Below are positions 23,991 to 35,850 of a DNA stretch of 64,000 nucleotides, piece after piece. The notes below the pieces were generated by a model. That model ran no database searches. It was given only the letters and a program-made list of their open reading frames with translations, and was not told the origin of the DNA. Numbering within the stretch: position 1 is the first letter of the stretch; every line of letters begins with the position of its first letter. Both the position numbers and the translations under genes were made by a program. Origin of the DNA: Homarus americanus. Taxonomy: Eukaryota; Arthropoda; Malacostraca; Decapoda; Nephropidae. The stretch is taken from NCBI RefSeq assembly GCF_018991925.1, contig NW_024735226.1, positions 1 to 64,000 of the forward strand, in the 5' to 3' direction.

Positions 23991-24927
23991 GTTGCGCCAC
24001 TTTCTGCCTGCTTTCACGCGTTAATCGCCCGTAAGCGTTGCGTCCACTTTCATTCCTGCGCTGCGCGTTATCGCCCGTAGCGTTGCCGCCACGTCATTCT
24101 TATCGCTCCCCTGCCGCGTTGTCGCCAACAAACGTTGCGCCACTCATTCTTGTCGCCCCCTTGCGCCGTTGTCACCCGTAAGAATATTGCCGCCACTCTT
24201 TGTTGTGCCTCGCGCCGTTAAGCGCCGTGGGTGAGTGCCGCCACTCACTCTTATCCCTTCTGCCGCCGTTAATCACCTGTAAGGCTTTGCCTCCACTCAT
24301 TCTTATCGTCCCCTGCGTTAATCACCCGTAAGGCGTTGCCCCACTCATTCTTATCGCCCCCTGCCGCGTTAATCGCCGTAAAGCGTTGCCGCCCCTCACT
24401 CTATGGCCCCCCTCTGCCACCGTTAACCGCCCGTAAAGGCATTGCTGCCACTCATCCTTATTGTCCCCTGCACGCCGTTAATACGCCCGTAAAGGCAATG
24501 CCACCACTCATTCTTATCGCCCCCTGCCGCCGTTGTCGCCGGTAAAGGCGTTGCCGCCACTCATTCTTATCGCCCCCTGCCGCGTTATCGCCCGTGGCGT
24601 TGCCGCCACTCATTCTTATCGCCCCCCGCCGTTAATCGCCCGTAAGACGTTGCCACACTCATTTCACTCGCTCTCCTGCCGCCGTTAATCGCCCGTAAGG
24701 CGTTGCCGCCACTCATTCTTCCGCCCCTGCCGTTAATCGCCCGCAAGTCGGTGCCGCCACTCATTCTTATCGCCCCCCTGGCGCCGTTAATCACCGTCAG
24801 TATAGCCGGCCACTCATTCTTATAGCCCCCTTGCCACGTTAATCACCGTAGGCGTTGCCGCCACTCACTCATACGCCGCCCCCTGCGCGTAAATAATCCG
24901 TAAGGCGATTGCCGCCACTTCATTTTT

Positions 24928-25170
24928 AATGCCCCCTGCCGCCGTGATTCGCCATAAGCGTTGCCACCACTCATTCGCCCCCTTCGCCGTTAATCGGCCT
25001 GTAAGCGTTGCCGCCACTTTCGTGTTTGTCGCCCCCCCTGCCGCCGTCAATCGCCCGCAGGCGATGCCCACCATAATTCATCTCGCCACTCCTGCCGCGT
25101 TATTCGCCCGTAAGGCAATTGCGCCACTCATTCTTATCGCCCCCTGCCTTTAATCACCCGTGAGCTGTTC
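24928..25170. repeat. Multimer block R, copy 2
   Basis: Shares GCCGTGATTCGCC, TTAATCGGCCTG, CCGTCAATCGCCCGC, ACCATAATTCATCTCGCC, GTTATTCGCCCG and CACCCGTGAGCTGTTCC with the blocks at 19688 and 29870. The CCGTCAATCGCCCGC word is shared only with the block at 29870, so copies 2 and 3 are closer to each other. Confidence 0.8.
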
Positions 25171-25999
25171 CGCCACTCATTCTTATCGCCCCCTGCTGCG
25201 TTAATCGCCCATAAAGGCGATTGCCGCCACTCATTCTTGTCGCCCCCCTGGCGCCGTTAATCACCAGTAAGAATATTGCCGCCACTCATTCTTATTGCCC
25301 CTTGCCGCCGTTAAGGGCCCGTAAAACGGTGCCGCCACTCCTCTTATCGCCCTGTCGCCGTTAATCACCTGTAGGCTAACCTTGCTCTCATTCTTATCGC
25401 CCTCCTGCCGCCGTTAATCGCCCGCAAAGGCGTTGCCGCCAATCATTCTTATAACCCCCCTGCCGCCATTAATCGGCGTAAGGCGATACCGCCCCTCACT
25501 CTTATCGCCCCCTGCCACCTTTAATCGCCCGTAAGGCGTTGCCGCCACCATTCTTATTCTCCTTCTGCCGTTGTCGCCCGTAAGGCGGTGGCGCCACTCA
25601 TTCTTATCGCCTTCCCTGCCGTTAATGCGCCATAAGGCGTTGCACGCCACTCATTCTTATCGCCCCTGCCCCTTTAATCACCCATAAGGCTGTTTCCGCC
25701 ACTCATTCTTATCGCCCCCTGCATGGGTTAATCGCCCGTGGTGATTGCCGCCACTTCTTATTGCCCCTGCGCCGTTATCGCCTGTAAGAGCGGTGGCGCC
25801 ACTAATTCTTGCTCCCCCCTGCGCCGGTATCGCCTGTAAGCGTGCCGCCACTCTTCTTATCGCCCCTGCGCTCCTGCGACCGTAAGGCGTTGCCGTCCCC
25901 TCATTCTTTTCGCCCCCTGCCTGCATTAATGCTTTCGTAAAGCGTTGCCGCCTCTCACTCTTATCGCCCCTGCCGTTAATGCGCCGTAAGCCGATTGCC

Positions 26000-28440
26000 G
26001 CCACTCACTCTTGTACCCTGCACGCCGTTAATCGCCCGTGGGCGTTACCACTCATTCTTAATGCCCACCTGCGCCGTTAATGGCCGCCAAAGGCGGTTGC
26101 TGCAGTCATTCTTATTGCCCCTCTGCGCCGTTGTCGCCGTCAGAGCGTTGCAGCCACTCATTCTTATTGCCCCCCGCATCCGTTAATCGCCCATAAAGCT
26201 GTGCATACTCATTCTTATCGCCCCCTCTGCCGCCGTTAATCGCCGTGAGCGTTGCCGCCACTCATTCTTGTCGCCCCTCTGCCGCCGTTAATGTCGCCCG
26301 TAAGAGCGTTGCTGCCTCTCATTCTCATTGTCCACTTACCGCCGTTAATCGCGTGAGCAGTACCACCACTCATTCTTGTCGCTTCCTGCTGCCGTTGTAA
26401 TTCCCGTAAAGCGTTACCGCCACTCATTCTTATTGCCCCCGCCGCCGTTGTCGCCCATAAAGGCTGTTGCCGCCACTCATTCTTATCGCCCCTCTGCCCC
26501 GTTAATCGCCGTAAGCGATTGCCGCCACTCATTCTTATCGCCCCTCTGCCGCCGTTAATCGCCCGTGAGGCGGTGCCGCCACTCATTCTCATTGTCCACT
26601 TACCGCCGTTAATGAAGCCTGTAAAGCGTTGCCGCCACTCATTCTGTTAGCCCCTACCTTGTTATTGTCCGTAAAGGCGTTGCCGCCACTCATTCTTATT
26701 GCCCCCTGCGCGCCGTTAATCGCCCGTGAGCAGTACCACCACTCATTCTTATCGCTTCCTGCCCCGTTAATCGCCCGTGGGCGTTGCGCCACTCATTCTT
26801 ATCGCCCCCTTCACGCCGTTAATCGCCGAAAGGCTATTGCTGCCACTCATTCTTATCGCCCTCCTACCACCGTTAATCGCCCGTAAGGCGTTGCTACCCT
26901 TCATTTTTATTGCCCCCGTGCCGCGCTGTCGCCCATAAGGCGGTGCCACCACTCATTCTTATCGTTTCCGCCGTTAATCGCCCGTAAAGCGTTGCGCCCT
27001 CATTACTATTGCCTCCCCGCGCCTTTATTAGCCCGTAAGGCGGTTGCGCCACTCATTCTTATTGCCACCCTGCGTGTTGTCGCCCGTGAAGCGATTGCGC
27101 ACTCATTCTCATTGTCCACTTACCTGCGTTAATCGGCCGTAAAGGCGATGCCGCCACTCATTCTTATGCCCTACCGCTTTATTCGCCCGTAAGGCGTTGC
27201 GCCACTTATTCTCATTGCCCCCTGCGTCGTTAATCGCCCGTAAAACGGTACCCACTCATTCTTATCGCTTCCCTGCCTTGTCGCCCGTAAGGCGATTACG
27301 CCACTCATTCTCATTGTCCACTTACGCCGTTAATAGAGCCGTAAGGCGTTGCCGCCACTCATTCCTATTGCCCCCTACCGCCTTTATTCGCCCGTAGGCG
27401 TTGCCGCCACTCTTCTTATTGCCCCCTGCGCTGTTAATCGCCGTGGCGTTGCCGCCCTTCATTCCCATTGTCCACTTACCGCCGTTAATCGGCGTAAGTG
27501 CGCCACTCATTCCCCGTGTCCGCACCGCCGTTAATCGCCCGTAGGCAATTACCACCACTCATTCTTATCGCCCTGCGCGTTAATGCGCCCGTGAAGCGTT
27601 GCATACTCGTCTTATCGCCCCCTTCGCCTTTATTCGCCCGTAAGGCGTTACCGCCACTCATTCTTATTGCCACCTCCCGCTGTTAATCGCCCGTAAGGCG
27701 TTGCGCCACTCATTCTCATTGTCCACCTGCCGTTAATCGGCCGTAAGGCGTTGCCCGCCACTCATTCTTATTGCGCCCCCTGCCGCCTTTATTCCCCGTA
27801 GGCGTTGCCGCCACTCATTCTCAATGCCCCCTGCCGCCGTTAATCGGCCGCCAAGGCGGTGCCACCACTCATTCTTATCGTTCCCCGCCGTTAATCGCCG
27901 TAAGGGGTACGCCACTCATTACTATTGCCTCTCGCCGCCTTTATTCGCCCGTTAGGCGTTGCCTCCACTCATTCTTGCCACCCTGCGCTGTTAATCGCCC
28001 GTAAGGCGTGCCCGCCACTCATTCTCATTGTCCACTTACCGCCGTTAATCGGCCTGCGAGCGTGCCGCCACACATTCTTATTGCGCCCCCGCCGCCTTTA
28101 TTCGCCCGTAAAATGCCGCCACTCATTCTTATCGCCCCCATGCCGCCATTAATCGCCCGAGCGGTGCTACCACTCATTCTTATCGTTCCTTCCGCCGTTA
28201 ATCGCCGTAAGGCGTTGCCGCCACTCATTCATGCCGCCCCACGCCTTTATTCGCCCGTAAGCGTTGCGCCACTCATTCTTATTGCCACCCTGCCGCTGTT
28301 AATCGCCCGTAGGCGGTTGCCATCACTTCATTCATTGCCCCTGCCGCCGTTAATCGCTGCGATGCCGCCACTCATTCCTATTGCCCCCTGCCGCCTTTAT
28401 TCTCCGTGAAGCGTTGCGCCACTCATTCTTTCGCCCCCCT
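26000..28440. repeat. Satellite domain C, copy 2
   Basis: CATTGTCCACTT-type monomers recur at about 26326, 26590, 27110, 27312, 27466 (CCCATTGTCC form), 27717 and 28026, with CCTTTATTCGCCC, CAGTACCACCACTC and CGCTTCC monomers between them. Spacings are about 3 to 10 monomers, again mosaic. The composition matches domain C at 20900-22880. Confidence 0.82.
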
Positions 28441-28690
28441 GCCGCGTTAATCGCCAGTAAGGCGATAGCCACCACTCATTCTTATTGCCCCCTGGCGCCG
28501 TTAATCACCGCCAGATATCCGCTCATTCTAATTGCCCCCTGCCGCCGTTGTCGCCTTTAATGCGTTGCCGCCTCTCATTCTTATCGCCCTCCTACGCGGT
28601 TAATCGGCGTAAAAGCAATGCCGCCACTCATTCATCGCCCCCTGTCGCCGTTACTCGCCCGTAAAGCGTTGCGCCACTCATTCTTGTCGC
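28441..28690. repeat. Multimer block P, copy 2
   Basis: Shares CGCCAGTAAGGCGATAGCC, TGGCGCCGTTAATCACC, ATTCTAATTGCCCC, GTCGCCTTTAATGCG, CCTCCTACGCGG, TTAATCGGCGTAAAAGC and CCTGTCGCCGTTACTCGCC in order with 33605-33930, and most of them with 22880-23110. The GATAGCC landmarks lie at 22912, 28464 and 33635. Confidence 0.85.
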
Positions 28691-31090
28691 CCTACTGCCG
28701 CTGTTGTCGCCTCTAAAGCGTTGCCACCACTCATTCGCCCCTGCCGCCGTTAATCGCCCGTAAGGCGTTGCGCCATCATTCTTATCGCCTTCCTGCCGCG
28801 TTAATCGCCCGTGGCGATTGCCGCCACTCTTGCTTTGCCCCCTGCCGCTTGGTGTCGCCCGTGAGCGATTGGCGCCATTCTTCTTATCGCTTCCCTGCGC
28901 TCGTTAATCGCCCGTGAGCGTTGCCGACACTCATTCTTGTTGCCTTCGCCGTTAATCGCCCGCAGGCGTTGCGCCACTCTTTCTTATCCCTACTGCGCTG
29001 TTAATCGACTCTAAAGCGTTGCCCACTCATTCATATCGCCCCCTGCCGCCGTTATCGCCCGTAAGGCGTTGCCGCCACCGATTCTTATCGCCTTCCTGCG
29101 CGTTATCGCCGTAAGGCGTTGCCGCCACCTTTCTTTTTGCCCCCTGGCGCGTTAATCGCCCGTGAACGTTGCCGCCCTCATTCTCATTGTCCACACGCCG
29201 TTAATCGGCGTAAGGCGATTCGCCACTCATTCTTATTGCCCCTGCCGCCGTTAATCACCCGTGAGGCAATTGCCACGACTCATTCTTATCGCTTCCTGCT
29301 GCCGTTAATGCCCGTAGGCGCGGCTGACCTATTCTTATTGCCCCTTCGCCGTTAATACGCCCGTAAGAGCGAATTGCCACCACTCATTCTTATCGCTTCC
29401 TGCGGGTTTCGCCGTAAAGCGTTGCCCACTCATTCTTATTGCCTTCGCCGTTATCGCCGTAAGGCATTACGCCCTCATTCTTATCGCCTCCTGCCGCGTT
29501 ATGGTCCGTAAAGCAGTACCACTCATTCTCATTGTCCACTTACCGCCGTTAATCGGCCGCAAAGCATTCCGCACTCATTCAATTCGCCCCTGCCGCTTTT
29601 TAGCTCGTAAGGCGTTACGCCACCATTCATATCGCTCTCCTGCGCCGTTAATCGCCGTAGGCGTTGCCGCCATTCTTTTCGCCCCTGCGCCGTTAATCGC
29701 CCAAAACGTTGCCGCCACTCATTCTTATCGCCCCCTGGCGCCGTTAATCACCGTAAGGATATTGCCGCCACTCATTCTTATCGCCCTTACCGTTAATACG
29801 CCCGTAAAGCGTTGCGCCACCACTCATATCCCTGCGCGGTTAATATCCGTAAGGCGTTGCGCCACTCATTCTTAACCCCTGCTGCCGTGATTGCCCGCCA
29901 ATGCGTTGCCACCACTCATTCTTATCGCCCCCTACCGCCGTTAATGGGCGTAAGGCGATGCCGCCACTCATTCTTATCGCCCCTTGCGCCGTCAATCGCC
30001 CGCAAGGCGATTGCCACCACTAATTCATCTCGCCCTCCTGCCGCCGTTATTCGCCCGTGAGGCAATTGCCGCCACTCTTCTTATCGCCCCCTGCCGCCTT
30101 TAATCACCCGTGAGGCTATTCGTACTCATTCTTATCGCCCCCTGCCGCCGTTAATCGCCCGTAGGCGTTGCCTGCCTCATTCTCATTGCCCCCTGCCGCC
30201 GTTAATCGCCCGCCAAAGGCGATTGCGCCCACTCATTCTTGTCGCCCCCCTGGCGCGCCGTTAATCACCGTAGAGATATTGCCGCCACTCATTCTGCCCT
30301 TGCCTTGCAGGTTGGCCCGTAAGGCGATTGCCGCCACTCACTCTTATCGCCCTGCTGCCGTTAATCACCTGTAAGGCTATTGCCCGCAACTCATTCTTAT
30401 CGCCCTCCTGCCGCCGTTAATCGTCCGTGAGGCGATTGCCGCCACTCATTCTTATCCTTTCGCCGTTGTCGCCCGTAAGGCGATTGCCGCCACTCATTCT
30501 TATCGCCCCTGCCGCCATGTCGGCCGTGAGGCGATTACCGCCCCTCACTCTTATCGCCCCCCTGCACCTTTGTCGCCCGTAAAGGCGTTGCCGCCACTCA
30601 TTCTTATTCTCCTTCTGCACGCCGTTAATCGCCCGTATGAGCGGTGGCGCCACTATTCTTATCGCCTTCCTGCCGCCGTTAATCGCCCGCAAAGGCGATT
30701 GCCGCCACTCATTCTTATCGCCCCCTGCCCTTAATCACCCGTAAGGCTGTTCCGCCACTCATTCTTATCGCCCCTGCCGCCGTTAATCGCCGTAAGGTGA
30801 TTGCCGCCACTCTTTCTTATTGCCCCCTGCGTTAATCGCCTGTAAGGCGGTGGCGCCACTCGTCTTATCGCCCCCTGCCGCCGTGTCGCCTGTAAAGGCG
30901 TTGCTTTTCACTCATCTTATCGCCCCTGCACGCTCTTAGCGACGTTAAGGCGTTGCCGTCCCTATTATTTTCGCCCCCTGCGCCGTGTCGCTTTCGTAGC
31001 GGTTGCGCCTCTCCCTCCTTCGCCCCCTGCGCGTTAATCGCGTAAGCACTTGCGTCTTCACTCTTATTGCCACCCTGCCGCCGTTATCGC
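28690..31090. repeat. Satellite domain B, copy 3
   Basis: B signatures start near 29758 and 30267 (509 bp apart, about ten monomers). A short C-type island lies at about 29160-29600. The GACTCTAAAGCG monomer near 28990 and the ATTGCCTTCGCCGTTATCGCC monomers near 29440 match 34295 and 34758, an offset of about 5.3 kb. Confidence 0.8.
29870..30130. repeat. Multimer block R, copy 3
   Basis: Shares GCCGTGATTGCCCG, TTAATGGGCGTAAGG, CCGTCAATCGCCCGC, CCACTAATTCATCTCGCC, GTTATTCGCCCGTGAGG and CACCCGTGAGGCTATTC with the blocks at 19688 and 24928. Confidence 0.8.
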
Positions 31091-33605
31091 CGTAAGCGTT
31101 GCACCACTTAATGCATGCTTACCTGCCGCCGTTAATCGCCCGCAAGGCGTTGCTGCAGTCATTCTTGCCCTCTGCCGCCGTTAATCGCCGTAAAGCGATG
31201 CCGCCACTCACATTGCTCCCGCCGTTATCGCCCGCCAAGGCTATTGCCGCCACTCATTCTTATCGCCCTCTGCCGCCGTTAATCGCCCGTGAAGCGTTGC
31301 GCCACTCACGTTATCGCCCTGCCGGAACGCCCGTGGCGGTGCCACCTCATTCTCGTGTCCACTGCCAGTTAATACGGCGCGTGGCGTTGCCGCCACTCAT
31401 TCCTGTTCGCCCCTACCGCCTTTATTCGCCCGTAAGGCGGTTCGCCACTCATTCTTATTGCCCCCTGCGTTAATCGCCCGTGAGGCAGTACCACCACTCA
31501 TTCTTATCGCTTCCCCTGCCGCCGTTAATCGCCCGTAAGGCGTTGCCGCCTCATTCTTATTGCCCCCGCCGCCGTTAATCGCCGCAAGGCTGTTACGCCA
31601 CTCATTCTTATCGCCCCCTCTGCGCCGTTAATCGCCCGTGCGTGCATACTCATTCTTATCGCCCCCTCTGCCGCCGTTAATCGCCCGTAAGGCGTTGCTG
31701 CCACTGATTCTCATTGTCCTTACACTTGCGTTAATAAGCGCGTAAAGCGAGTGCCGCCACTCATTCGTATGCCCTACCTTGTTTGTTGTCCCGTAAGCGA
31801 TTGCGCCACTCATTCTTATTGCTACTGCGTTAATCGCCCGTAAAGGCAATTACCACCACTCATTCTTAGCCGGCTTCCTGCGCCGTTAATCGCCCGTAAA
31901 GCGTTGCGCCACTCATTCTTATCGCCCCCTTCGCCGTTAATTGGCGGCGTTGCTACCACTCATTCTTTTCGCCCACTCTACCGTTAATCGCCGTAAGCGA
32001 TTTGCTGCCACTCATTTTTTTTGCCCCGTGCGCTGTTATCGCCTTAAGCGGTTGCCTGCACTCATTCTTATCGTTCCTGCCGTTAATAGGCCGAGCGTTG
32101 CCTCCACTATTACTATTGCCCTCCCGCCGCCTTTATTCGCCCGTATAGGCGTTGCCGCCACTCATTCTTGTTGCCACCTCTGCGTGTTAATCGCCCGTGG
32201 TAGCTTACTCATTCTCATTGTCCACTTGCCGTTATATCGGGCGTAAAGCGTGCGCCACTCATTCTTATTACGCCCCTGCCGCCTTTAAGCCCGTGGTTGC
32301 GCCACTCATTCTCATTGCCCCCTGCCGCCGTTAATCGCCCGCAAGCAGTACCACTCATTCTTCATCGCTTCCTGCCGCCGTTAATCGCCCGTAAGGCGGT
32401 ACGCCTCATTCATCGACGTTAGGCGGTGAGCCCGCCATTTCTATTGGCCCCCCTACCGCCTTTATTCGCCCGTGGTGATTGCATACTTTCATTCTTATTG
32501 CCCCTGCTGGTTAATCGTAAGGCAGTACCACCACTCATTCTTATCGCTTCCCTGCGCCGTTAATAGCCCGTGCGTTGCATACACTCATTCTTATCGCCCC
32601 TTCGCCGTTAATCGCCCGAGCGTTGCTACCACTATTCTTATCGCCCTCTACGTGAATCGCCCGTATGAGCGATTCTACCACTCATTTTTATTGCCCCATT
32701 GCCGCTGTTGTCGTCACCATAACGTGCCACCACTCATTCTTATCGTTCCCCTGCGCGTTAATACGCCGTAAGCGTTGCGCCACTCATTACTATTGCCCTC
32801 CCCCGCCTTTATTCGCCCGTAAAACGTTCGCCACTCATTCTTATTGCCACCCTGCCGCTGTTGTCGCCGTGGCGTTGCATATCTTCCGTCACACTTACGC
32901 CGTTAATCGAGCGTAAAGGCGATTGCCGCCACTCATTCTTATGCGCCTCTCCGCCTTTGTTACGCCCGTGGGCGTTGCCGCCACTCATTCTCATTGCCCT
33001 GCCGCCGTTAATGCGCCCGTAAGGCGATTGCCACCACTCATTCTTATCGTTCCTGCCGCGTTATCGCCCGTAAGGCATTGCCTCACTCATACTATTGCCC
33101 TCCCGCCGCCTTTGATCGCCCGTTAAGCGTTGCGCCCACTCATTCTTATTGCCACCCCTGCGCTGTTAATCGCCACGTAAGAGCGTTGCCGCCACTCATT
33201 CTCATTGTCACCGCCGTTAATCGGCGTGAAGGCGGTGCCGCCACTCATTCTTGTTACGCCGCCGCGCCTTTATTCGCCCGTAAGGCGTTGCGCTCACTCA
33301 TTCTTATCGCCCCCATGCCGCCGTTTCGCCCGAGCGATTGCTACCTCATTCTTATCGTTCCCTTCGCCTTTATTGCGCCCGTAAAGCGTTGCGCTTCCTC
33401 ATTCTTATCGCCCCATGCATGTCTTGAGCGATTGCTACCACTCATTCTTATCGTTCCTTCGCTGTTAATCGCCCGTGAGCGATTGCCATCACTAATTCTT
33501 ATTGCCCTGCGCCGTTAATCGCCCAGAAGGCGATTGCGCCCACTCATTCCTATTGCCCCCTGCGCCTTTATTCTCCCGTGAACGTTGCGCCACTCATTCT
33601 TATAG
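31090..33605. repeat. Satellite domain C, copy 3
   Basis: C markers return: TCTCATTGTCC monomers near 31694, 32216 and 33209, CCTTTATTCGCCC many times, CAGTACCACCACTC and CGCTTCC. Monomer lengths are more ragged than in the B domains. No gene or inserted element is seen. Confidence 0.8.
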
Positions 33606-33930
33606 CCCCCTGCCGCGTTAATAGCCGGTAAGGCGATAGCCACCACTCATTCTTATTGCCCCCCTGGCGCCGTTAATCACCCGTGGGGATATTGCCGCCA
33701 CTCATTCTAATTGCCCCCTGCCGCGTTAGTCGCCTTTAACGTTGCGGCCTCTCATTCTTATCGCCCTCCTACCGCCGTTAATCGGCGTAAGGCAATTACG
33801 CCACTCATTCATATCGCCCCCTGTCGCGTTACTCGCCCGTAGGCGATGCCGCCACTCATTGTTGTCGCCCTACTGCGCTGTTAATCGCCCTCTAAGGCGA
33901 TTGCCTACTCATTCATGTCGCCCCCTGCCG
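33605..33930. repeat. Multimer block P, copy 3
   Basis: GGCGATAGCC at 33635 is followed by TGGCGCCGTTAATCACCCG, GATATTGCC, ATTCTAATTGCCCC, GTCGCCTTTAACG, CCTCCTACCGCC, TTAATCGGCGTAAGGC and CCTGTCGCGTTACTCGCCC. The order is identical to 28441-28690, at an offset of about 5.17 kb. Confidence 0.85.
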
Positions 33931-35850
33931 CGTTAATCGCCCGTGGGCGTTGCGCCACTCATTCTTTCGCTTCCTGCGCGTTAATCGCCGTGAGGCGATT
34001 GCCGCCACTCTTTATTTTTGCCCCCTGCGGCCGTTATCGCCCGTGGGCGATGGTGCCACTTCGTTCTTATCGCCCCCCTGCGTCGTTAATGTCGTGCGTA
34101 GGCGACTAGCGCCACTCATTCTTATGCCCCCTGCGCGTTGTTGCCGTAAGGCAGTTGCCGCGACTCATTCTTATACGCCTCCTGCCGCCGTTAATCGCCC
34201 GTAAGAGCGTTGCCGCTTACTCATTCTTATTGCCCGCTTCGCGTTAATCGCCCGCAAGCGTTACGCCCACTATTCTTATCGCCCCTACCTGCGCTGTTAA
34301 TACGACTCTAAAAGCGAAATGCCACCACTCATTCATATCTCCCCCCTGCCGCCGTTAATGCCCGTAAGGCGATTGCGCCACTGTTCTTATACGCCTTCCT
34401 GCATGCCGTTATCGCCCGTAAAGGCGGTTGCCCGCCACTCTTTCTTTTCGCCCCTGCGCCGTTAATCGCCCGTAAGGCGTTTGCGCCACTCATTCTCATT
34501 GTCCTTACGCCGGTAATCGGCCGTAAGCGTTACGCCACTCATTCTTATTGCCCCCTGCGCCGTTAATCACTTTCGTAGGCAATTGCCGACTTTCATTCTT
34601 ATCCTTCCCTGCAGCCGTTAATGGCCCGTAAAGCGTTGCCGACACTCATTCTTATTGCCCCTTCGCCGTTAATTAGCGCAAAGGCAGTACCACTCATTCT
34701 TGTCAACTTCCCTGCGCCGTTAATCGCCCGTAAGGCGTTACGCTCCCTCATTCTTATTGCCTTCGCCGTTATCGCCGTAAGCGTTGCGCCCCATTCTTAT
34801 CGCCTCCTGCCGCCGTTAATCGTCCGTGGAAACGTTGCCCCACTCATTCTCATTGTCCACTTACCGCGTTAATCGGCCGCCAAAGGCGTTGCGCCACTCA
34901 TTCCTATTGCGCCCCTGCCGCCTTTATTCGCCCATTAAAGCGTTGCGCCACTCATTCTTATTGCCACCCTGCGCTGTTAATCGCCCGTAAAGCGTTGCGC
35001 CACTCATTACGTGTCGCACGTTAATCGGCCCGTAAGACGATACCGCCACTCATTCTTATTACGCCCCTGCGCCTTTGTCCGCCCGTAAGGCGTTACGCCA
35101 CTCATTCTCATTGCCCCCTGGCGCGTTTCGCCCGTAAGGCGATTGCCTGCAATTCTTATCGTTTCTGCGTTGTCGCCGTGGGCGTTGGCGCCACTGTGCT
35201 TATCGCCCCCTGCCGCCGTTAATCGCCCGTAAGGCATTGCCACGACTCATTCTTATCGCTTCCTGCGCCGTTAATCGCCCGTGGGCGATTGCCGACTTAC
35301 TCATTCTTATTGCCCCCTGCCTGGTTAATCAGCCCGTTAAAGGCAATTGCCCACCACTCATTCTTATCGCTTCCCTGCCGTTATGTGCCCGTGGCGTTGC
35401 CGCCACTCATTCTTATTGTCCCTTCGCGTTAATCGCCCGTGGCGTTGCCGCCACTCGTCTTATCGCCCTCCTGCCGCCGTTAATCGTCCGTAAGCGATTG
35501 CCCTGCTCATTCTCATTGTCCCTTACCGCCGTTGTCGGCCGCAAAGCGTTGCGCCACTCATTCTGTTAGCCCCTGCCGCCTTTAATGCGCCCGTGAGCGA
35601 TTGCGCCACTCATTCTTATTGCCCCCTGCGCCGTTGTCGCCCGTAAGGCGTTGCCGCCACTCATTTTATGCCCCTTCGCCGTTAATAGCCCGTGGGCGTT
35701 GCCGCCACTCATTCTTATCGCCCTCCTGCGCCGTTAATCGCCGTAGGCGATTGCTACCACTCATTCTTATTGCCCCCGTGCCGCGGTTAATCGCCCGTAA
35801 GGCGTTGCGCCACTACTCTTATCGTTCCCCTGCGCCTTTGTTCACCCGTT
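33930..35850. repeat. Satellite, mixed continuation of the 5-kb unit
   Basis: From 34200 to 34870 this follows 28920-29560 (GACTCTAAAAGCG, GCCTTCGCCGTTATCGCC, CGCCTCCTGCC, then TCTCATTGTCCACTTACCG). After that it departs, staying C-type to about 35850 where the earlier copy turns B-type near 29600. This point is a junction between differently rearranged higher-order copies. Confidence 0.75.

Larger units (their letters stand above)
23110..26000. repeat. Satellite domain B, copy 2
   Basis: TATCGCC monomers with the three-monomer B signature begin near 24181, 24790 and 25271. The segment 23640-25400 follows 18420-20180 variant for variant at about +5.24 kb, including the GCCGTGATTCGCC and TTCATCTCGCC monomers. 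It is best read as a second copy of the same long higher-order unit, with indels of a few monomers. Confidence 0.83.
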
